A stretch of 64,000 bases of DNA from contig CAYWRU010000008.1 in NCBI GenBank assembly GCA_964460795.1, positions 17,811 through 81,810 on the forward strand, in the 5' to 3' direction. Made by a program: the position numbers and the translations under genes. The notes under the pieces were generated by a model, which searched no databases, had not been told where the DNA came from, and worked only from the letters and a program-made list of their open reading frames with translations. This stretch comes from CAZOOM01 sp964460795 (GTDB lineage Bacteria; Omnitrophota; Omnitrophia; Omnitrophales; Aquincolibacteriaceae). Every line of letters begins with the position of its first letter. The first letter of the stretch is position 1. This document shows positions 25,530 through 37,500 of the stretch, piece after piece.

Positions 25530-28500
25530 ATCAAAAAGAGTAATTGCGCTGGTCATGAGTGTGATCTTCGTGACCACGGATATCTCTTGGGCCGCGCCTG
25601 CCCAGCCCTTGCCTCGTCCTTCTATGAATTCGGAATTAAAATTCGAACTCGCTCCTGAATTCGGACAGATTGACGAGTCGTACCAGGGAACATCCAAAAA
25701 GACAATCATTTACATTCAAGATGCACACGATTCCTTGGAAGCTCAGGAGAACATTGCAAAAATCATCAACTCGCTGGTTATTCAAAACGGAGTCAAAACA
25801 GTTTTTGAAGAAGGTTATGAGGGGCCCGTTCCTACGGACAAATATTTCGACGTGATTCAGGATCCCGTCATTCGTGAAAAGGTGGCCTACTATTTAATGG
25901 ATCATCTCGGAATCGGCGGTGCGGAATATGCCCATATCAATCGATTTAAATCCGAAAGCCTAAATTCGAAGCACGAAACAATATCAAATGATCAAAATTC
26001 AAAAATTCAAAACAAAAACGTCTCGAATTTGGATCATTCTGATTTTGAATTTGTTTCGGATTTCGAGCTTCGGAATTCGGATTTTAGACCGACTGATTGG
26101 CAGTTGATGGGTGCTGATTCCATCAAACTCCACAAGGCCAATATCAAGGCTTATCGCCGAGCGGCCCGGCAGCAGAAAGGCATTGCATCAGACCTCACCG
26201 TGCTTGAAAAAGAAATCCGGGCGCTGGCCAATCTTCATTTCCCTTCAGAACTCAAGGAATGGATGCGGCAAAAAGAGGCATTCGATGAAAATCGCCTCCC
26301 GCTGCTTGATTATCTAAAACGCACCTTGGGATTCATGAGCCGCAAGGCCTATCCCGGAATTCAGCTGATTCTGGAGGCTGAAAAATCCACTCTGCCGGAA
26401 GTTTTAGAGAAGGCAAGGCAGATGAATGCCAAAGACCTTTTTATTGAAATAGAAAAAATGGAAATGGATCTAGCGAAAGAGTTTCTAAAAAATGAGCGGG
26501 ACCGGAAGATTTTCGGGTATTACAGGGAAATCAGGCTTCTCAAGCGTTTGAACGATCTTTGTCTGAGTTTTCCGGAGTATCAGGCGGTTCAAGGCAGTTT
26601 GGATCGGCTTAATACCCAGCAAATGGGGGAGTTCATTGGGCTTGAGGCAAAGAAAACACTTGTTCTCTCAAAGCGATGGGAAAAAAAGATCAAGGAAGCC
26701 ATTCGGTTTTACGACATCGCAGAGCGCCGCGATGAAGTGATTTCAAAGCAACTAGAAACTTTCCTCAAAAACCCTAATGAGCAAGTTGCTATTCTCGTTT
26801 TTGGCGGATTCCATAAAAATAGTATTCGTGAGATTCTGAAAAAGCAGGATTTTTCCTATTCTGTCGTGACACCCCAAATAGGCACTCCAAGCTCTCGCCA
26901 CAAGGATTATTATAAAAAACTGATGAGCGGCGGACATCTTCCATTTGCGCTTCCTGCCCCTCTTCGGACAGCCTCGCGGCCCGAAACTCGTTTTGAAATG
27001 GCACTCGATCATCCTGAGTTATTCCGCGCCGAACTTCGCACTCTGACCTCAGTTGCGGAATCCATGCCGAATTCTTCCTCCAGCGATTTTAATCTCTCCG
27101 TTGAGCAATCACACAAAATGGGCAATACGGAATCTGTCCGCTCTGAAGTGCGGAGAAATCTATCGACCGCAAAACTCATCAAGAGTTTGGATTCAAGAAG
27201 CGCATTTGTGCGCGCCAATGCACTTTCAAAAATTCAGTTTTCTGATGCTGTGCAGGATCCCGCCATCAAAAAAGCACTGATTCGGGTTTCGCTTCATGAT
27301 TCTCAATATCCGCTTCGAGATATGGCTTTCCACCTTTTGACTCAGATTTTAGATCCTGCTGAAAAAGAAGCTTTCCGTAAGCAGAAGTTTGCTCGCTGGA
27401 GCCAGGTTTCTGACTTTAAAAAACAATACCGCGAAAACCACTATCAGCATCTCATTCACCACTTAGAATTATTGAAAAGTCTCAAAGATGCCCGAGAATT
27501 TGCTCAGCATCTTGCGTATTTTATCGTCGAATATTTTACTCCGGGTGCCCCGCAGTATTTTACAAGCTATTTTGAAAAAACCTGGCGCCGCCTTATGTGG
27601 GCCGATGAATCGGGGGAAATCTCCAGAATTTTTTTCAAGATGGTCACCTGGCATTTTGAAGCTTCTTTTAAGCGTCAAGATGTCATTGAAGATTTGGGGG
27701 CTGAGGAAACTCGATTCTTACGACAGGTCGAAAGGGATTTGCGCATTCAAAAATTTGTGGCAGATGTCGATCCGCCGACCGAGTCTATTACCTTTTACCT
27801 GGCTTCTCTGGATCAAGACACGGAGCGCAAGCGTTTTGCTTACCTGCTCTCGGGGCTTCTGAACCGCAATACGGCTAAAAAACGGCGGGAAGTTAAGGAC
27901 ATCATTTTTTCTATTTCGGGACAGGATGATCCGGGCTTTGTGCGAACGCCTTTAGAAATTCAAATGGAAAGTGGTGCCCTCAAAGATGGGCACTTTCCTA
28001 TCAAAGCAGATTTTGGAATTCAGCTTTTCCCGGCAGAGTATCGGAGTGTGGATTACCTGACGTCGCGACTCATGCCGGGTATTTTGTCCGATGCGCGCAT
28101 CCTGGCTTTGTTTTGGGATGATCACACGTCTCATCAGCTCAGTTATGCACATGTATTTGACTCCTTTGCCTATGCTCGTTTTTATGACCGCACGATTGAA
28201 GGGAAACGGACGCTCGTTGTCGCGGAAATTCAAAGCGATAATTACCGCTACTTTAAAGAATCCAGAAAAGATTTAAAGGATTGGTCGCTCGCGGTGAGGT
28301 TAATGCTTGAGCATTATGCTCTCACTCAAGGCTACGACCAGATTGTTACGCCCTCTGCAAAAACAGTGGTGGCTCGCTGGCAATATACAGGAAATGCAAA
28401 GGGAATGAATCCTGATTTGGCCCGGGTTATTTATGATCACAGAAAATTAAAGCGTTGGGGCTATGATCCCAAAAAGTTATCGATCGAATGGGAGAGGGGG

Positions 28501-31500
28501 GTGAACGGTGAGCGTGAGTGGTGGGTGAAATCTCTTCATGGACTGTCCTATGAAGCAGAACTCCGAGATTTATTCAAGCCCGCTGGAGCGCCTCAAGCTA
28601 AGCAGGGCGGTCCGGTTGAAATTGTGATGGATAGCCTCCAGTATCCTTTTTTTATTCCCGATTACCGAAAATGGGCCTCTCGGTTTAATTTTGAATTTGG
28701 AAGACAGTTTTCTCCACGGCATTTTTTTGAAAAAAGCGCACAAATGATGGTGGTCGCAGATCTCGTGGGGATGGCGGGATTTCTTCCATATTATTTTGAA
28801 CAGGGGTCAAATGAAGTGGTGATAGGGGCTTGGATGGGGAAGAAGATTCAGTCATTTCTAACGGTAAAAGAGCATGCCTTCTTCCATCTTCTGACGTTCT
28901 TAAAAATCTCGGGAGTCAATCGGGCGCGCTTAATCTTTAATGATGTTTATGAGAGGCAGAAGAGCGAAGAAATGTTTAAAGAGGCCCTTTCGGCAGGCCT
29001 TATCGATTTAACAAGCCACGCGATGCTTCGTGTGGTCGACGAGAAATTGATACGGCCGCTCACCATCAATCCTCATTTTCGTGCCTGGCACCGTGAAGAA
29101 TTTTCCTACCCTTACGATCCGGGATGGCCGCTTGTGAAGGCTTTAATGCACAGCTGGTTTCCAGTCCTTGGGAAAAAGGTATTATCGAATTCCAAAAATG
29201 AAGGCGATTCAACAGCTGACAAGCCGGTAAGCGTTGGGGAAGGAAACAAGCCCGGGCGTTCGGAACTCCGATCTCTGACCTCCGTCACCGAATCGATGCC
29301 AAATTCTTCCTCTGCCGACTTCAATCTCAAGGCTGATCAGATCCTTCACAATTCTATTTTTCGCTCTGAGGTTCGGCATAGCGATAAGCAAACGGCGATT
29401 CAGAAATTGTCTCAATTTTTTGATTTTATCGAAAATCAGATGCGCTCTTTTTCTGCCCCTTCTTCAGCGGCAGCAGGATATCTGACTCAAACAGTAGGCG
29501 GACTGGCCGCACGTGTTGATGCTCTAAATTATACAAGAAAAAAAGGGAGAACTTTAAAAGTCACGGAAAGGGGCGGCCTTTTTGATGAGTTTCCGGATTA
29601 CGGTGAATTTTTAGATCAATTGCTTCATCTCTCTGTTTCGGAAATATTGGAAGCTGGACACAAAGCGGTCAGAAAATATGACCCTTCAGTGAGTTTTGAA
29701 AGTTTATATGATTCTTTTTTTAGGATGCGGTTTCAAGCGATTACTTCATCCGACAAACAAATCGAATACCTTGTTGATCATTTGATTCCAGACAAAGCAT
29801 TGTCAGAAGAAGAGTCTAAGGTGGACACAAGGGTTAGTTTCTTAAGTCAAGCCGTGCTTGCTCAAATATTTCGGGAACATGGAGGCGAGGCCGTTACTTT
29901 TGTGGCGAGAAAATTTGCGTTGGAAAATGACAAAGGCAAGCCGGGAGCCTGTGTGAAGAAACTCGAAGACATCATTGCCGCTCAGAAAAAACGTTCCGAG
30001 GTGCGTTCATCCATTGCGGATTCTGGATTTCAGAGTGCGGAATTTAAGAAACAAAACAGAAATGTTTCAGGCCATCCGCAATCTGCATTCCGCATTCCGA
30101 AATCGGAACGCTCCGAGGTGCGGGCTCAAAAAAAGAGCTTGAATTCCGGAATAGAAAAGATCATCTCGTCAAAAAATTGGGAGAGGCTACCCTTCTATCG
30201 TTTTTTTAATACTCCGGCAAGTCAAAAAGCATCTGTCTCTTTATTAATAGGGGGATTATTAGGGATCGTTACTGTTTTAATCGGCGGCTATTTAACTTGG
30301 GACCATTTCCAGTCTGGTTTTTATGCAAGCGCCGCGTATACGGTCTTGATTTCATCCCAAATTATCGCCTGGGCTTTTGGGCTTGGTGAACTTGTAATCT
30401 TAAATATACTCCTAGTTTTTTCACCTAAACAAATTTCTCAGCAGTCTGCTCCTCAATCTGTATCAAATGAAGAACTGCCCTCAGTAACTGTTCTCATTCC
30501 TGTTCGAAATGAACCCGTTGAGCTTGTGATGGCGACTTTAAAGGCAGCGCTTAGACTTGATTATCCCTTAGGCAAGCTTGAAATTATAATCATTGATAAC
30601 AGCACTACTGTTGATGCTCTGAAACAGCCAATCTTACAAAATGCTTATAAAAAATTAAAAGAGGCTCTAGAAAACCTTGAGGAAGTACAAACATTTCGAA
30701 AACAGCATGGCTCAGATGCGTTAACTTTAATTCATCGGGAAGGCACGAAAGGTTTTAAATCTGGCAATTTAAATTTGGGGATGGCTTCCAGTCGAGGTGA
30801 CTTCCTGCTTCAATTGGATGCCGATTCCCTTGTCAAGCCTGAAACGCTTCGAGTGGTGATGCCAGAATTTGTTCATCATGAAAAAAACCGCAGAGGATAC
30901 GAACCTAAACTGGCTTTTGTTCAAATGGGGCTTGAGGTTTCCAATCATTCTGAAAATCTTTTGGCCTCATCTCTGGCCAGTCTACATGCAATGGTGGAGC
31001 GTTTTTGGCGGCCTCTTCGGAAAAGTTACCGATTTGAAACAGGTTTTGGTCATCATCTTATCTTAAGCCGCAGGGCCATCGATGAGGCCGGAGGTTTTCC
31101 GGAAGATATCGGATCCGGAGAAGATACTGATTTGTCGATTGCTATTCAACTACTTGAAGATGAGGAGGGGCATTCGCGATGGGTTGGAGAGCGCGCTGAT
31201 TACCATCGCCTGGGGGAGACTTTGCCCCATCAATTTTACGCCCTAAAGGTCCAGCGCTGGAGATGGGTATACGGCAATTCGCAATTATTTTTTAAGTATT
31301 ATAAGGCGATTCTTAAATCTCATCTGCCTTGGTATAAGAAATATTCTTTGCTATTTGATCTTGGAATATTTATGGCCACCGCACTCGTGATTGTTTCAGC
31401 TGCTCTCATCCCCCCCGTGTTGATAGGCGGTATTTTATCGGGCGAAATGCTCATTTATCCGATGGCCTTAAAAATGGTGATCATGCTGAGTTGGACAGCA

Positions 31501-34500
31501 GGATTTGTTGCTATTTACATTGCGGCCATGCACTTTTTTGCTCAAAGCGAAGAAAAGGCTGGGCTCAATATTGTTCTGTCTTTTATTTGCAATTTGTTGA
31601 TTGGTTTTGCACTTATCCCAACGATTCTTCACGCGGTTTGGAGGACCTTGGTAACTTCTCAGGAAGATTTTCATGTCACTCCAAAAGGGAACAGCATAAA
31701 ACCAACGATCCGAGATACGTTTAAGAAAAATCGTCCTGAAACATTTTTGGCTGTTTATTGGCTTATCTTTATTTCATTCATTCCGTTGGCGTTTGGTTAT
31801 ACCATCCCAGCGCTTTTATTAAGTGCAGGACTCATCGCATGGCCATTTCACGAAGTTATTTCAGGGACACTTCACAAAGCAAAGCTTGCAATAAGCACGT
31901 TTCAAAGGAATTTTTTTGAAATAGAAATAAGTACAAATCGAAATATTCAAACCTCGCATGGATGGCTAAAGCGGACTTCTTTTTGGATACTGGCAGCAGT
32001 TATTTTTGGTGGTGCAGCTTATTTACGTTTTCATCATCTTGATTATGCCGGACCTTGGATGGACGAGGCAACTTATCTTTTGACGGGACGGGATATCGGA
32101 AATCCAGATTCTGGAATTGGGAATAATGGCTGGAAATGGACCTACCCGGTTCTCGCGGCTTGGGGAGAATCCTTGTATGGATCTTTTGTGGGAGCTCGTA
32201 TGGTCAACGGAGTCATTGGCATGATGACTTTATTTTTCATATATCTATTTTCACGTTCTGTAGTGAAAGGATATTTTGTCGAATCTTCCGGACAAGCAAA
32301 GATCGAAAATATTTATGCTTTAGCTGCAGTCGGAGCTGTTGCTTTTTCATCTCATTTTATTTTTATCAGCCGATTGGCCACTTATGATGCGCTTGCCTAT
32401 GGGCTTTTTGCTCTTTCTCTTTATCTAACTCACGAGGGGGCCCAATCTAAAAAAAGAAATCTGCTTCTGGCAGGAAGTCTTGTTTTGTTCCTAAGTTTTT
32501 TATCAAAGTACGTTATTGTGTTGTTCCTTCCTTTTATGATGAGTTACGCACTCATGCTCGGAAAAAATGCCCGACATTGGCTCACGCATTATGCCCTGCC
32601 TTTTTTTATTCTCTGGGGACTTTTTTTTATCGGAAATTTTCATGCTGCGGCGGTGATGGCTCATGGAGTGAGCGGTTACTGGGTGAATAATGATCTTTTA
32701 GGTGTTCTTGGTCTGACTTTAAAATCTTTGGGGCCATTTACACTTTTGACAGCTCTCGGAGTATTTTTTCTTCCCAAGGACAAACGGACTCAGGCAGGGT
32801 GGCTTGTTGGTGGAGCATCTTTTTTGATTTTGTACCATGTCTATGAGAGACATATTCAGGCCCTAGAAAAAGGGCTGGCGGCAGTATTAATTATTGTTTC
32901 GCCTCTAATTGGCATCGCAGCAGCACGGCTTTTCTCAATGCAAATATTAAAATCCCGTGTTGCAAAACTTTTTGGCGTCTTATGCATTGTGGGGATACTT
33001 TCAGCCGCTTTATCGGGGCATTTTAAATCTTATCAGAAGCCTTTTTGGGAAGATCTCTATGGACCCATCGAAGTGATCATGCGTGAAAGCCAAAAACTTC
33101 AAAATCCAGTTATTTATACAACGCGCTCCGGCGAACTGCTTGTTTTTGCTCCGATGTTAAGAGAATTTGTTAATAATAAAACCCTTGTATTGCATATGCC
33201 AGAAAAACTTACGGATGGGGAGCGTTATAACGGCTGGGATTCGAGTGAAATTATACGCGGAATTCTCAGTGAAAAATTTGACATAGTGCATATTACTCCT
33301 GAATATTGGGAAGGCTGGAATCCAGATGACAAAATGTTTTCAAGGCAACTTCAGAACGCCTTAAAGAAAAGAGGATATCAGCAAATTTTCTTCGATGACA
33401 GGCCGCGATCCACTTCAATAGGACAAGTTCGCTGGCCCAGTATGTCACGTGTATTTATTCATCCTCGTGTAACCCCATCAACAATGCCAACTCGTAATAG
33501 AAGTGAAATCCGTTCCCGGTGGGAGATGCAGGGATTAAAGGGTGCGGATTTACGATCGCTGATGGGAGCAGCGGAGCTCGTTGCTTCATCCAATCATCCA
33601 TCGACAATCTCTAATCTTGAATCTGTTTCCCGCTCCGCCTCCGTCGATAGCGCCGGAGACAAGCGGTCCGAAGTACGCCAGCCGAATGCGGATTCTGGAT
33701 TTCAGAGTGCGGAATTTAAGAAACGAAACAGAAATGTTTCAGGCCATCCGCAATCTGCATTCCGCATTCCAAAATCGGAACGCTCCGAGGTGCGGAGTGC
33801 CCCTGTCGCTGCAGGGGTGGATTCAAAGACCGGTGCCGGGGTTGCGCTTGTTGTGCGGGATCAACAGATACCGATCCGAAATCTTTCCTCTGATTTGTCC
33901 GGGATCACCGAGGAATTAGAAAAATTAAAAGAAAAATATTTCTTACCTGGTTCAATAGAAATTAAAAAAGGCGAGGGTCGAATTATATTTGAAGATTCAG
34001 CTGGGGCACCTCATAGAAAGATTTTGGAAAGCTTTCCCCCCATCCAGGTAAATTTGCATGGGGCAGATGGATTGCAAAAATCAGATCTGCAGTTTGCCGA
34101 AGAACTCGCAAACGCTCTCAATATTATTTTGCGCCGCTTTGTTTCGCCCGAAAACCTTAGGGGCAAGGTTGAAGAGCTTATCAAAAAACATTTTCTTCAG
34201 GGGAAGCCTGTTGACATCAAATTTGTTTGGGCGCGGCCTGATGATACGTTATTTTCTTGGCCGCACCATGACATCGTTGGAGAATTCAGCGGCATTCAAG
34301 ATCCTGCATTAACCCAGGTTGTAACACGTGTATTGAATCGGATTACAACACAGGACATCTATCCTCAGACAGGAGCTTGGATATTTGATGCGATTCCCAT
34401 TACTCGCCAAGGACTCAAAAAAGAACGATGCATTTATATCCGCGCGATTCGATCAACCACTTTTCAATCTGAAAAGAGAGTATTAGGCGGCGAGCAAACG

Positions 34501-37500
34501 GACAGACATAAGCGCTCGGAAGTGCGCATGAGTTATCCATTGGAGTTGAAATCTAGGATTGAGTCAATAGAGAGAGTGATTGGAAAGGAGACTATTCTTG
34601 AGGCTGGAGCAGAATTTCAGCTGGAAATGCCTGCTGAGCAACTTCATAAGGCCGAATCATGGTTAATCGACGCTTTGGCAGGGCTCTATCTGAAGCATAA
34701 GCATTCCATTGAGCACGAGCAAACTGCTTTAGGAAAAGAGGGATGGGTGGCGCATCTTTTTGATCACATGAAGTCTATGCTGGCAGCATCTCGGTTAGCC
34801 ACAACCGATAAAGTAATTTATCAACAAAATTTTCTTAAAACATTCGACACATTGTTGAATCTTATTCTACCTTATTATGAAACTTCCCAAAGCAGGGCGT
34901 GCGCTGCTGTAGAACGGCACCTGTGGCTAAATCTGCTTGCGTCGCCTGAAAACATTCTCGACAAGATCCGAGTGCGCAGTCGTCATGGAGCACAATTTCC
35001 ATTAAGCGACTATAAAATGATCGAACTTGTACCGGATATCCATCAAATAACAGGCGCAATCGAGCTTGTACCCCATGCGATCGGTTCGACTACTTTGACG
35101 TTAAAATTGCACAGGATTATTAACGTTACTGGTCACGGAGCGTTTATTGAAGAGCGGCGCAGATTAACACAGGAATTATGGAAAAATATTTCTGATGTAC
35201 AAATTTTGAATGTTGCCCAATCACTCTATACTCATAGAGCACCAATGCCTGATTGGCTCGCGCAGAATGAGGTGATCATACAACGCGAATCAAGCCGTGC
35301 AGCTGTTATTATTCAAAGGGCTCCGGAAGAGTTTCGCTCCAAGGCCCTTCCATTTCGGGGCTTGCGATCTGAAATGAGAGAAATTTCAGCGGGGAGTTTC
35401 AAGCCGGACCAGGCGGCGCTCGAAAGCCAGCAGGTCATCCCTGGTGGCAACGGTATCCAGAGACATTTTGATGTATTTAATGTCCGTCTTCGTTCGTTCG
35501 GCGTCCGTCTTTATCTGGACAAGATCGCCTTCGATCCGGTCAAGCCTGCCTTCAATACCCTCAAAACGGTGCTCAAACTGTTCAAAACCGGTTTCGACTT
35601 TTTGCTGAAGGCTGTTCAGTCCTTCACCGAACACACGGAACGAGCTTTGGATGTCTTCGAGGATCACTTTGAACTCCCGTTCACGGGAATCGGACTTGTT
35701 AAATCTATTTCTAGCCACGTCTTTTCTCCTTTGAGGGACTTGGCGCTTTTAAGAGGGGACGGAATCGTATCAGCGGGGAGCGAGGTTGTCAATCCTTCCT
35801 TTTTTTCCGCATTTTCTCCTGCCTTCCGCGCTGAGATGCTGGCAAAAACAGTACACAGTACTCAGTACACAGTCCATAGTTCAGAATCAAAATTCCGCAA
35901 TCCGCATTCCGCATTGGAATCCCGCTCCGCCTTCGTTAGCAATAGCGCCGGAGACAGTCCCGCCAAACTGGAGGCGGGTAAACGCTCCGAAGCGCGCTCA
36001 GATCAGAGTGTTGGTGCCGACACTGATTTTAGAAGTCTTCTTTCTGAAAAAACACCGGGACTCGCTGCGGTTCTGAGAAAGGTTATTGAACGATCACAAT
36101 TTGATCGCTGTAATCGAGAGATGCGCCGGTTGTCCTCCATCAATGACTATGAAATACAACCCTATCCGCCCTTGTCGGAAGATTTTTTTAAATCGTTGAA
36201 TAAAAACAAAACAGGATTTTGGGCTTGGTTGAGTGAGCGATTTCTTGATACTAGGCGTGAAGATGCTTTTGCCTTTTTCATGTTCAATATCTCCCTAAGC
36301 CGGAAAAAACTCGAGGATATATTTGGCGATCAAAAAAAATACATCAACGATTTTATGGAGACGGGGCTTTTTGTCAGGACTACTGATGGCCGCATCCGTC
36401 TGAATGGTCTTTCACTGGCATCTCATCAGTTGCCGAATGGAGAAGTACTCTATGTTTTTGCGGATGCTTCAAATCTTATTAAAACCGGCAAGCAGGCTGC
36501 GCGGATCTATCTCCAAATGGATTCCTATCTCTTGATGAAGCGCATGTCAAAAATACAAGGTATCTCGGGATATGTTGTGGAGCCGGCTTCGGGTTCAGGG
36601 ATTCAACTTATTGCTGCGCTGAAGCAATTCCCTGGTATCCAAAAAGCCATTGGGGTCGAGATTGATCAACGGGCGCTCCAGGTATCTTGTTTCAATGCTC
36701 TTTTGAATGGTGTGAGCAACAAAATGGTTTTGGTGGATAGTGAGGCGGGTTTAAAACGCGAACTTCAGGGAAACCGCATTTCATTTGCCCTCATGAATCC
36801 TCCTTTTATAGCTATTCCGGATGAGCTTCGATTGGGTGGAACATTGCCGGCAATGCATACGAAAGACATCTATCCGCGCTCGGGTTGGGGCGGTCCCGAT
36901 GGATTGACGGTGACCAAGCAGCTTCTTGACATGATTTTCCCCCTTTTGCAGGACGAAACCAGGGTTTTGATTATGTCGCAATTTGCCGGTGATTCAGCAG
37001 GCCCGCAAAAAATCAAAGACTTTATTGATTCTAGACCAGGAATGGAGTTTTCTTTTGAGCGTTTGCAGCCGGAGCAGTTGAAAGTGATTGCCAGAGAGGG
37101 TGAAAGCATTACGTCCATGGATTGGGCGCATTATGTCGCACGTCACATGATCCCATTTCTTGATTTAGGGACTCTGAACCCAATGGCAGTGGCCGTAGGT
37201 GTGACGATAAGCTTTTGGGAGTCCTTCGAAGAACAGGGGATTACTCATTTCCATTCCGGATTTGTCCTCCTGACCAAGCGCTCCCGTTCCGCCTCCGTTA
37301 GCAATAGCGCCGGAGACAGTCGCGCCGAAGTGCGGGCGAAAGAGCCATCAGAGAAAGGAGCAGCTCAGTCGAAAATGTTTGATAGAACACTGCAAGCAAC
37401 ATTAAAAAAATTCACACTTTCGTCCCGTGAAGACCAATTAATTACACAGGTCAATCAAATTCTGGATGAGACATTGAAGATAGCTGTTCACGAAGCTCTT

